From contig NC_133236.1 in assembly GCF_040436345.1 (NCBI RefSeq), positions 10,070,165 to 10,134,164 on the forward strand: a stretch of 64,000 nucleotides of DNA. Reading direction: 5' to 3'. The notes under the pieces are model-generated. The model was not told the DNA's origin. It saw only the letters and a list, made by a program, of their open reading frames with translations, and did no database searches. How positions within the stretch are numbered: the stretch's first letter is position 1; each line of letters begins with the position of its first letter. Position numbers and translations under genes: made by a program. The stretch is from Pagrus major (lineage: Eukaryota; Chordata; Actinopteri; Spariformes; Sparidae). Shown in pieces: positions 22,681-33,568 of the stretch.

Positions 22681-22899
22681 TATCTCAAGAAACAGCAAAC
22701 ATTTATCTGAAATAACCATCTTCACACGGTCAACTTCTTCCTCTTCTCCTTCTTCTTCTGCTCTGGAGGTGAAACATTTCACTGTTCAATTCTCTGAAAG
22801 TGGAAGTTGTGACAGAGTTTTTGGCTGTTTGGACATTTACAAGATATTCAGATGAATAAAAACAAAAAACAGACTAAAATGAGGAAGTGACACCATATG

Positions 22900-22912
22900 A
22901 ACCACAGGAAGT
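22900..22912 (+). promoter_or_regulatory. RUNX-ETS composite site, gene D
   Basis: AACCACAGGAAGT ending 89 bp before the ATG at 23001, as in A, B and E. Confidence 0.55.
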
Positions 22913-23000
22913 AGGTGCAGCTTCTCTCGACTAAAGCACAACTTTAGAAACTCAGATGATCATAAGAACAGAGACAGAAGAAGGAGAGAGACAGAGAATC

Positions 23001-25485
23001 ATGATGGTCGAGTTCAAATGGATTCAAATGTCTTTATTTCTTACAGCGATGCTTCAGTTCACAGGTAAGAAGACGTATATCACATATAGAAATGGAAGGT
23101 GCATTGAAGTTTCTTTATTGGGTACATTGGATTCAACTAAGACAAGAAAATCTGTTAATATTTGTCGTTAATGTGGTGAGTTCAGTGAACTTTTGGAAAC
23201 AAGGATAAAAAAATAATCATCACACGAACAATGAACATAAACATTTTCTCATTTCACCAGTTTCTCTTATATTTATCTCTCATCTTCAACAGCAGTAACT
23301 GGACTGAATCACACCTCCATCAGTGCCAGAGTTGGAGATGAAGTCACTCTGCCTTGTGACAATGTGATCAAACATCAGGACAAATGTGACAGTACTTCCT
23401 GGCTTGCCAATCGTTATGGGGTATCTGCAAAACAGCTGGTTAATCTCGGACGGATCAGTAAAAGTGAGATTCCCAAATCTAAATCAGACAGACTGATGGT
23501 GACAGAAAGCTGTTCTCTGGTTATTAAAAATGTCACAGTGGAGGATGTTGGTCGTTACAACTGCAGACAGTTTAACAAATCAGGAAAACAACAAGGTGAA
23601 GATGCTCTGGTTCATCTGTCTGTTGTTAACGGTGAGTATTTAAATCTTAATGTTTTTAGATCAAACTGTTTTGTTAGAACAAAATACTAAACATTACAAA
23701 ACTAATGATTACAGTGATGAGGTTCATTTTATTCTTGTTGTCTTTCTGTCTCATCTTCACCAGTGGAGAAACACCAGGTGGATGGTAGAGACATCTTGAT
23801 CTGCTATGTGCTGTCATATACTGAGTGTGGACACACAGTGAAGTGGCTGTATGATGATAATATGGATGGAGTGGAGACAGTACGGCTTGGCTGTTCTGCC
23901 AGGGTGACATTTAAAACTCCTCATCTTAATCAGAAGTTTAACTATTACAAGTTACCTGAGTGTGAAGTGACAGATGATCAGAGTGGACAAACACTGCTGT
24001 GGAATGATAACTCAGGTACATTTGGTCTGATTTCATGAATCATAATTTTAAGATGACGTTACTAATTCTCAGTGAGTCTCTTTGGATGGTAAACACCAGG
24101 TATCATATTATCATTTGTGATGTGTTATCATTTCATGTCCTATTCAACAATGAAGGAAGCAAGACATCTGCAGAGGACGACACTCCACCACAACTAGGTG
24201 CTCTCTCTCTCTCCCCCCCCCCCCCCCCCCCCCCCCTCTCCCTCCCTCTCTGTCTCTCTGTCTCTCTCTCTGACCACTAAACTCACAGTTAACATCTTTT
24301 AGATGCTGACAGACACTTTGTGTCTCTGTTTTCTGGTTTGTGTTGTTTCATCAGTAAATGGTTGAATGTTATGAAATGCTTGACACAGTGGCTGTAGAAA
24401 AATATTATTTTGAAATATTTGCATTCATACACAACCAATTACAAAAGCAAACAAACATTTTGTAAGACAAAATGTTTTGAAGGATTTGATCAACCTTCAG
24501 CCATGTAGTCAAGAGTTAAAACTATCAAATGATTATTTAAACACTTCTGAAAGTCACTTGTAATCTTCTTCTCTTTTAGGGAAATGATTTTGGAACTAAA
24601 CAGGAAGCTGCAGCCAGAATGTTGTTTCTAACATGAGAAGCCATTTTTATTTCCATGAATCACTTGAATTAGATTTTCACAGATCAAAAACATTTATTCA
24701 TTTCATTTTTTCATTCATTTATCATTAATGAGACGAGTCTGCAGCTGTTATCTTAGTACAGTGTGTCAGCGACCGCCTGACATTTCCATCCCCAGAGCCA
24801 CGTCACTGACATGAGTAAATACATGTGTTGTGCTCCTGATGTTTGATGATGACTTTGTTCTCTGACATGATGTTTCTGCTCCACAGCTCGTACAGATTGT
24901 CCTGTTGTCAACTACATCATGTTGGTTCTGCGTGTGGCTGAACTCGTCCTAATTACTGTGATTACTGTTCTTCTCATCAGAGCTGGAGGTGAGAAAATTC
25001 ACACCAACATTTGTTTGGACTGATGAACACAAACTGTCAGTTTAGAGCTGAAATGTTACTCTGTGCTTTATTTTCCAGGGAACCAGAGACCAGTGAGGCG
25101 TTCACGTGCAGCAGCTAGTCAGGTAAAGATCATATCAGACAGGAGCTGGTGGTGCATTCAGGTTCTGCTGACTCAGTTTATAAACATCAACAGTCAGCTG
25201 GGAGGAACATTTGGAGCACTTTTGGGATAATATATATACACACACACATATATAAATATATATACAAGTAACAGTAAGTGATGGTGCATTCAGGTGTTGT
25301 CAGATTATTTCTTATTTCTTGTGTTAAATGTGGGTCAATGATGTGAAAGTTGACAGTTAAAGTGTTTCAGAGTGACAGTTTGTTTGTGTTGTGTTTCACA
25401 GGTGGATCATGATGAAGATGAAGATGATGGTGTGGTGAAATATGAAAACTGTGGAGACACTTCTGCCTCTGTCAGACTGCACTGA
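23001..25485 (+). CDS. Receptor D: two-Ig-domain membrane receptor, activating type (charged helix, no ITIM), 308 aa, 7 exons
   Basis: Exons: 23001-23064, 23293-23631, 23764-24015, 24156-24197, 24887-24988, 25079-25122, 25402-25485. Exon 1 is virtually the same as in A and E. The V domain (TLPC, STSW, GRYNC) and second Ig domain (ILIC, HTVKWLYDD, LPEC) are strongly divergent from A, B and E, so ligand binding probably differs. The stalk is short and Pro/Asp-rich, without the Thr run. The helix is the same as in A, with R248 and E251. The tail ends with the same acidic run, YEN (Y295) and SASVRLH. Likely an adaptor-coupled activating receptor (inferred from the Arg). The acceptor of exon 4 (tgaag) has a poor pyrimidine tract, so that exon is the least certain part. 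Confidence 0.8.
24200..24272 (+). repeat. TC/poly-C microsatellite after stalk exon of gene D
   Basis: TC repeats around a run of about 26 C. It is at the same position, directly after the stalk-exon donor, as the TC tract split by the LINE in gene A, so it represents the empty target. Confidence 0.85.
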
Positions 25486-25702
25486 AGAGTTCAGAGCTGA
25501 TTTGAAGATTTCCTGCTTGTTGTTGAAGCTGCAGCAGCTTGAGCTCAGTTTCATGTCTCTGTGTGCAGAAGAACTCATTTTAACTCACTTTCATTTAGCA
25601 TTGTTGTTCACATATTTTTGTGTGTGTTTGAATGTGTTTTCAGCCTTAATGGAGTCAGTAACCGTCTTCTCTTTATTATATCTGTGAACAATATCATCTG
25701 CA

Positions 25703-25708
25703 AATAAA
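25703..25708 (+). terminator. Poly(A) signal of receptor D
   Basis: AATAAA in ctgcaaataaagacatc, about 220 bp after the stop, conserved with A and with the orphan 3' UTR at 21776-22025. Confidence 0.65.
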
Positions 25709-25741
25709 GACATCTTCACCACTTTATTCTACTCTGTGTTT

Positions 25742-26172
25742 CACTAACAGGACCAAGCCACAGTTTAATGTTAAGGTAGTTTATTGAAGTTGGTAGAAGA
25801 TTTTGAAAAGGATAGGAAAGGGGTCGGGGTTGTTGGATGAGGGAAAGGAGGGGTCGAGGTAGGTGGATGGAGAAAAGGCAGGTCGAGGTGGGTGGATGGA
25901 GAAAGGGCGGGTCGAGGTTGGTGGATGAAGAGGGGGGTTTGAGTAGAGTTGAGAGTTGAGTTAGGCTTGCCTATCTAGATTTCACAGGTGATTGAATCAG
26001 GGTGACATGGGTGGTTGAGTTAATGATGCACAGGTGGTTAGGTTGATGAGACACGGGTGGTTTGGTTGATTAGACACGGGTGGTTTGGTTGGCTGGGCCT
26101 GGGTGACAGATCATCCAGAAGGAGTGGCGTGGTCCAGTTCCTGAACCTTAGTTATAATGACTCCATTTTTTG
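25742..26172. mobile_element. Insertion of about 430 bp specific to the D-E spacer, with two internal tandem repeats
   Basis: In the A-B copy the flanks are joined (cactctgtgttttgtgagca at 8951). Here the insert contains about four G-rich units of 28 bp around gggtcgaggtaggtggatgg (25850-25935) and about three units around acacgggtggtttggttga (26015-26100). No coding potential seen. The mobile-element type is not recognised. Confidence 0.55.
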
Positions 26173-27590
26173 AGCATACAGCACAATAAACATCTAAACT
26201 TCAGTTTATACATACTGTATACAGTCAACATTGCCCTTTTGCAACGAAAAGATTTTTATCATTGATGTAGCTCATTCCTGTTTCATTATTTGTAACAATT
26301 AAAAGTATAATATGTAAGAATTCTGAATCAAAATGTCTAAAAACAACTTTGTTATATATTTTGTTGAGTTGTGTACTTACAGTACATCATCCCAAATGTT
26401 TTCAACAATGTTGTCGCTGCTGCTACTTCCATGAAAGGGAAGTTTGCAAACAAGACTAAATTTAAGGTGAATAAAATTTTAAACATCTTGAAACATTTGT
26501 ACCTATAAGTCACATCAGATAGATTTTCATCAGCAGTGGTGGTTGTTTAATGGTGTGTTCATCAACAGTGAAGCGAGTTTGACAGCAGGAACATTTGTAT
26601 TTACTTGCTTTACTCATGCCAGTTTACTTTACTGTAAACTAGGTGTGTGTCTGTGAGGTTAAATTCCGGACAACCCTCTGTGAATTCAGTAGCCTACTCA
26701 CCACAGACTCTGCTTCTCTCTCCTCTTCTTCCCCTCTTCTCTGTATCAAGTCAGCAGTCAATATTACACAACATAAACACCTGACAATGGAGGTCAGCTC
26801 CACAGATCGCTGCTGCAGTCAGAAGTGAACATAAATCCACTTTGTAATCCCGAAAGTTTAAAAGTAATCTCTTAGATCTCCTCCTCTCAGTAAATGGTTC
26901 CCGATCAGAGCAGAATCTGAAGTGACTCCTGGTGTTTATTCTCCAGAGGGTCTGGCTCTAATCTGGACTCTCTAGCCAGCTGTAGCAGCTCCCACTCCAC
27001 CCGGCCCTCCACACAACACTCTGAATCCTTTGATTTGTTCAGATAGAGACGCCCCTAGTGGCAGAAGTTACATATTGTATGTTTGAACCGTTGTATGACA
27101 ATATTTTCCCTTGTAATTACATATTACACATATACACTCATATAGAAAAATCCAGTTCCTCAGTTTAAGATTTAAACTGTGGGGTCCCTCAAGGGTCCAT
27201 TCTGGGCCCTGTATTGTTTTCTGTATACAAGCTTCCTCTCAGCCTGATCATCCAGAAGCATGTTGTTTCCAGCATTGTTATGCAGATGATACACAGCTCT
27301 ATGTCCCTCTCAAGTCCATGAATTCATGCACTTTAGATTATCTACTCACCTGCCTCTGTGATATTAAATGCAGGATGTCACAAGTTTCTATAATTAAATG
27401 ATGACAAATGAACCGTTTGTTGTAACTAGTCTCAGTCAGTCCAAACCTTCCAGGAGTTCAAGTGGTTTTCAACAGAATTTGATAAGCGCCTCTTTGTCTT
27501 CTGTCCTAATGAAGTGTGGACTGTGTGTTCCTGTGAGCCTCGTGTGTTTCTCATGTTACCTGCTCATCATTAGAGGATCACACCTGCAGA
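26173..27590. other. D-E spacer, duplicate of the A-B spacer
   Basis: Collinear with 8970-10440 throughout, including the dispersed repeat ending cgcccctagtggcagaag (about 27050) and the RT fragment. No gene seen. Confidence 0.75.
27115..27400 (+). pseudogene. LINE reverse-transcriptase fragment, second copy
   Basis: Same fragment as at 10000-10260. Here the frame reads [13 protein letters not shown], and after a frameshift the catalytic box CYADDTQLY is intact, so the B-side copy acquired the YADY change later. Confidence 0.7.
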
Positions 27591-28039
27591 GCTTTGCTGC
27601 TGTTGTACCCACATTCTCATCAAAACACTTATACATACATATGTGTGAAACACGTCAGTGTCACAAATACACCGTGGGACTGGACACTGTGTGAACTTGA
27701 GACTCAATAAGAGTCTTCATATAGTTTGTTTGTTACAGTGTTAGATTGACTCAAACATTTTCCTTTGTCTTGTAATCAGTGACTTTGTCTTCTTCACTCG
27801 CTCATTCCAGTTTCACAGGATCTTTGTCGGGTTGCTGCGACCTCTGACCTCTGACCTCTTCACTGATGGCTGCATCTCATGTTGCTGATCAAGAGTTTGT
27901 GGTTGCTGTCAGTCACTGTGGATGAGAGAAAACTACATTTCAAACCTGTAAAAGTGGAAATTGTGACAGTTACAAGAAATTCAGTGAGATAAAAATCTAG
28001 AACAGACTAAGATTAAGAATGAGGAAGTTACATCATACA

Positions 28040-28052
28040 AACCACAGGAAGT
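28040..28052 (+). promoter_or_regulatory. RUNX-ETS composite site, gene E
   Basis: AACCACAGGAAGT ending 89 bp before the ATG at 28141. Confidence 0.55.
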
Positions 28053-28140
28053 AGGTGCAGCTTCTCTCGACTAAAGCACAAATTTAGAAATTCAGATGAT
28101 CATAAGAACAGAGACAGAAGAAGGAGAGAGACAGAGAATC

Positions 28141-30799
28141 ATGATGGTCGAGTTCAAATGGATTCAAATGTCTTTATTTCTTACAGCGATGCTTCAGTTC
28201 ACAGGTAAGAAGACGTATGTCACATATAGAAATGGAAGGTGCATTGCAATAATGTACTTTATTAAATATATTTGATTGAAGTAAGACAACAAAATGTGTT
28301 GTTTGTTTACAACATGGTGAGTTTAGTGAACTTTTAAAAACAAGGATAAAGAAATATCACAGATTTTTTCTCATTTCAGTTTATTTTCCATATTTTTCTC
28401 TGATCTTGTAAACAGGAGCAGCTGAAAACCTTCCAGCCTCCTTCACTGTCAGAGTTGGAGATGACGTCACTTTGCCTTGTGAAAATATGATAAAGGAACA
28501 GCAACACTGTGACAGCACTACCTGGACCTTCAGTGATTCAAGAAGCACATCAGCAGTAGAGCTGGTTATACTTGGACAGATTGGTGAAAATGCCAAAGCT
28601 AAATCAGACAGACTGAGTGTTACAGGGAACTGTTCTCTGGTTATGAAGAATGTCACAGTTGAGGATGTTGGTCGTTACAACTGTCAGCAGTATAAATCAA
28701 GAGGAGCTCCATTAAGTTCATACTCTGAGGTTTATCTGTCTGTTGTCTCCAGTGAGTATTTACATCATAATGTTTTCAGATCAAACTGTGAAACATTACA
28801 ATAATTATGATCACAGTGATGAAGTTAATTTCACTCTTGTTGTCTTTCTCTCACAATATCTCCATCTTCACCAGTGACTGAACATCAGAACGATGATGAG
28901 GTGACATTAAACTGCTCTGTGTCGACATATGGACGATGTACACACACAGTGAAGTGGCTGTATGAGGGTAAAGAGGTGAAAAAAGATAACCAAGATGTAA
29001 CTACATCACAGTCTCTCTGCTCTGCCTCTGTGCATGTTCTGACTTATCATCGCATTTACAAGTCAAGGTTTAAACTTCTGAATTGTTCAGTGACTGATGG
29101 TAACAAAGAGCAGCAGCTGTTTCCCTTCAGACTTCAGTCATCAGGAAAGAAACCAGGTGAGAATATGTTGATCTTCAAACTGATGTGAATAATTACAGAA
29201 GATGTTTGTTAATTTTAGGGATTTGAAGTTTAAATGTTACATCACACGTTTTGTACTGAACAGTTTGTTGAGTTGTGTTTATTTGTTCAGGCGAGGACAC
29301 AGCAGCAGCAGCAACAACAACAACAACAACAACTGCAACAGGGTCTGGGACCGATGATGCTTCACAGGGTAGTTAGTGAACATTTTTATCTGCTTCTACA
29401 ATCTGTTAGATGCTGACAGACACTTTATGTCTCTGTTTTCTGGTTCATGTTGTTTCATTAGTAAATGGATGAATGTTTTTACATTTTAAATTACTTTCTG
29501 TTGTATTATAAGTTTATTGTTGTGCTTACAACGTACAGCTGAAAGCTCCGTAAGGAATCAGTAAGTAGACATTGAGTTAAGTGGGTAATGTGTTTTGTTT
29601 GCTTGTTTGGTCAAAGTAGATTCAGATTGTGTTTACATTGGATGCAGTCTTTGTACTAAAAGTCTCAAATTAAAATGACATGTAACTCTCTTCAACAGGA
29701 AGCTGCAGCCAACATGCTTCAAATATTTTCATTATGTTTCCAGATTGGCGGTGGCTGCTCATCATTCTGGCTGTGGTCTTAGTGGCACTTTTAATAATTG
29801 TTGTGAAAGTCATCAGGAGGAAGAGAGCTGAAGGTGAGAGCACAGAGAAAACTTTTTTAAACAAGATGTTACAACAAAACTGGATTTTTTTTGGGGAAGC
29901 TAAAGTCAACTCTCTTTTTTGTCTTTTCAGAGAACAAAACACGGCTGGAGGACAATGTTGTGAGTATAATATCCTGCACAGATGTACTGCATATGTTACA
30001 CAGGTGTTTTTATTGTACCCTGACTACATGTGTGTTAAGTGAACTGTAAGATGCTTTTTGATCAAACTGTGTTTATTCAGGGACTGACCTCAAACCCAGC
30101 AGTGACTCAGTCTGCTCCAGAAACCAGTCAGGGCACGGTGAGATCACACACTACCATCTTGATGGTGTCAGATTGTGTGATAAAGATAAAAAGGGAAGAT
30201 GACACAGGGGACTACACTAGAGGAGAGCATGAGTAGTCAAACAGAGGTCAAACCACCACAGATAAACTGCTACACAACATGTTGACACGTCATTTGAAAC
30301 ATGAGAGATAGCATGAGCACGTTGGCAGAATTAAAAGAATGTAAAATAATGTCAAACTAGAACAGAATAAAGTGAGAAGTGTGAGTCAGATTAAATCTAC
30401 ATGTTGTCCTCTCTGTGCAGGCTGACCCTGGAGATGGTGTTTGCTACGCCTCCGTCAGCTACACCAGGAACACCAACAGGAGAGATCGGGTAAGAAAAAC
30501 AGGAAATCTTCAGACTTCAAACTGAATCACTTTTGTGTTGTTGTTATTTCATCGTGTTGTGTTTATGTGCTGCTGGATTTCATAAGGTTGTGTTTACTTG
30601 CATTATTCTGTATAATATAATATTGTGTGATTTATTTGTTGTGTTGTTTGTTTATTGTTTTCAGGTTCAAGGAAAAGATGAAGATGATGATGATGATGAA
30701 GCAGTGACCTACACCACCATCAAAGCTTCCTCTCTTTCTGCTGGAGCGTCTGCTGATCCCAGCAACCTGTACGCCACCGTCAACAAACCAAAGAAATAA
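28141..30799 (+). CDS. Receptor E: two-Ig-domain membrane receptor, inhibitory type (two ITIM-like motifs), 379 aa, 9 exons
   Basis: Exons: 28141-28204, 28416-28751, 28875-29156, 29291-29368, 29744-29833, 29931-29959, 30081-30137, 30421-30489, 30665-30799. Close paralogue of B by block duplication. V domain (TLPC, STTW, GRYNC) without the extra Cys of B; second Ig domain (TLNC, THTVKWLY, LLNC); one stalk exon with an Ala/Thr run coded by GCA and ACA triplets, where B has two exons; uncharged helix identical to B; tail with VCYASV (Y321) and VTYTTI (Y351) ITIM-like motifs and NLYATV (Y371). The role is probably phosphatase-recruiting inhibition, inferred from the motifs. The nineteen-residue length difference from B comes wholly from the stalk. 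Confidence 0.85.
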
Positions 30800-31110
30800 G
30801 AGGCCACGGTGTAGCCACAGCTCGTACTGATACACTTGTTTTACATTGATAATGGATTTTAGTGAATGCTTGATGATCTTTTTGAGGATTTTTTGCTGTA
30901 ACAAGCCTTTTATCCAGTACGGGGTGCAGTAGGTTAACTAGTAGCACATTAGCACAGCATTATGTGGCTGCTTGAAATGTAAATTTACATAATATATGGT
31001 ACATTTTTCTGGCTTTGGAGTGTAGGTATCAGAAAATAGGTGCTCTGAGGATCCCAGGTCATTTCATGAACCAGAATACAGAGGTCACACTTGTATTTTG
31101 CTTTGTGATC

Positions 31111-31116
31111 AATAAA
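31111..31116 (+). terminator. Poly(A) signal of receptor E
   Basis: AATAAA about 310 bp after the stop, in sequence shared with gene B. Confidence 0.6.
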
Positions 31117-31379
31117 TCATGAGCAAAACATTCCAAGGCACTGTTTTGCAAAAGTTAATATGCTAATGTTGAGTTTTAGTTAAAGATGTGTTAGTTTTTG
31201 CTGTTATTTTTGTATCTCCTGTTATTGTTTGATATGCAGTCATTTTAACATCTATATCTCTCAATAAATCAATAATGAACCAACTGACTTGTGTATTTTC
31301 AGCCTTTATCGACATATCACATATAGAATAATAATCTTAAACTGCTTAAAGATGATCAAAACTGTAATTTTACAACCAA

Positions 31380-32822
31380 AAATTTGGCCTTGTGATCCTC
31401 CGATCACAAAAATCAGGATGAGAAAGACGAATGCAGCAAAGATAAAAGAAGTGCAGCAACAATAATTTTCGATCTAAATCAAGTTGAGCAGATATTTTCT
31501 GTCACTGATTCAATCAAATAATTCTGTAAGGAAGGAGGACAGATAATATGATTTGAAATAAACATGTAAAAACGTACATTTTAGCTTATTATCCAACACC
31601 ACTTATGGATAAACGACTCTAATAATGCAAACCATGGCAACAACAATTGTGTCCTAGTTGTGTTCATCACTTTTAGTGTCCCCTGAAAGGAATGTTTTCT
31701 TGATTTGCTTGTTTTTCAGTGCATTAAGCTCTCAGGTATGGAAACTGAGAACAGCCATGCTGGCAATTATTTTTTTAATTCCATTATTTCAAGATCACTA
31801 ATTGATTATTTCCATATCTTGAGATAACAGAGCTTGACATAAAACCCACCAGCACAGGCTAACATCTGGCTTTTGTCTTCAGAGTGAATGTGTATAGTCG
31901 GCATTCAGCTGCCTGGTTGGTACTGCATATGTACAACTCTCAACAGAGATGAGAAAGAAGCCAGATGTCTCACTCCAACTTCTGTTATCAGCTCTAAACT
32001 ATGTTTGTAATTCAGAATGTTATTGATTAAGACTTTTTATAACAAGTGTCCGATCAGGTATATGATTGGATGCTTTCTACTGTTCCCTGCTTTTCTGGTG
32101 CATTTATAAAGACGGATGTGACACACAAGTAAAAACTGAAAGGCAAACCTGTCTCCTGGAATTGTGAAAGGTGTCAATTGCCTATTTTTAGCCATTTTAC
32201 CATTGTTTAAAACAAATATCTTGGAGTAAAAGTGGAATACAGTGGTCAACTTCAAGCAGATGTGTTACTGTCCAGTTGGCTACACCCAAAATAATTCTCT
32301 ATGGCAAAAAAAAAAACAACCTCTCACAGTGATGGGTGTGGTTATGCCATAATAAAAAATGTATGTAAATAAATAAGAGTGAACTAGTCTGATGTGTTGT
32401 TAAATAGTGTTACTCCTCAAATTAAATCAGTTCCTGCAGTTATCAAGATGCCATCTATGCATGCTGGGAAATCTCTCCTAATCGGTTTGATTATCATCTT
32501 TTAGAGTTAATTTTCTCAAGATGATGAGATAATTAAATCCATTAAAAAAAAAAAAATTGTAAGCATGGCCATTCTTGGCTTATGTACTCATCAGCACCGT
32601 AATAAAGTAATGATACTCCGTCTACAAATGTCTATAAACCATCTTTAAATGAGGGTTGTGTTGACAGTATCAGTTGTTACTTGTAATCTAATAGAAGTTT
32701 GGTTCCTTTAATCACCACTCAACAAGAAACACAAACTTCCTGTAGTGCAAATCCTCACGCAGATATGATACCATAGCATACATTTACTTTGTGTGAGAAA
32801 GCAGAACCTACACACACATATT

Positions 32823-32871
<49 letters not shown>

Positions 32872-33300
32872 ATAGACAGTAATTAGTGTGTGTGTTGAGC
32901 ATGAAGAAATTGCAGTTGGGGGGGTTGTTAATGCAGCTCAGGACAAAGGGCTGTCAAACAAACTGATTCTGCTTCAATGACGCCCCCCGACAGCACACAT
33001 TCCACACACAAGAAGGCTTGTCTGACACAAGGCTAACGGGGGATTAAGATGAGGAAATCAATTAAAACATAAAGATGAGTTAGCTCCTCAAACTCACTAA
33101 CTGATTGAGGAAGCTGTCTTGTCATCTTTGCACAGATTCTTACTCTTTTCCAGACAAGTTTAGCGGGAACTCTGGTGTTAAATGTTTCCCTGTGAGGTGT
33201 TATTACAGTGAAAAGCAAAAAAAGGTAACGTTTTCTCCTAAACGTGGATTTACTCTGAGATGTGGCACCAAACTTCACCTCAAACCCAACTGACACCCAT
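31380..33300. other. Spacer between receptor cluster and fabp7, no gene
   Basis: Homology to the B-C spacer ends near 31370. The stretch is AT-rich, single-copy looking, with a CA microsatellite at 32832-32867. No exon seen. Confidence 0.6.
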
Positions 33301-33520
33301 GAATGAGAGTAATTACATCATTAGGCATACAAATGGGCTAATTAAGCTTTTTTTCTCCTCGTCCAAGGGTCCATAAGACCATGACCCATTTTCAAATATC
33401 CAATAAAAACTCAGAGAAAATCTCCTGAGCCAATGGGATGCATGGCGCCACCCACCTGCATGCATAATAATAAGGAGCAGAATAATAACACAAGGGGGGA
33501 AACCTACAGAAGCTGCAGCT
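33300..33520 (+). promoter_or_regulatory. fabp7: fabp7 promoter region
   Basis: Upstream of the fabp7 start lie homeodomain-type sites (agtaattacatcattagg at about 33308 and ctaattaag at about 33339), a CCAAT box at 33430-33434 and an octamer-like, TATA-like stretch atgcataataataagg at 33460-33475. Mammalian FABP7 is known to be driven by POU and PAX6 factors in neural progenitors and radial glia. The sites here fit that, but binding is inferred. Confidence 0.5.
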
Positions 33521-33568
33521 TGCTCAGTGTGCTTTGGAGATTACTTTGCCTCCCTGAGAACCTTCACC

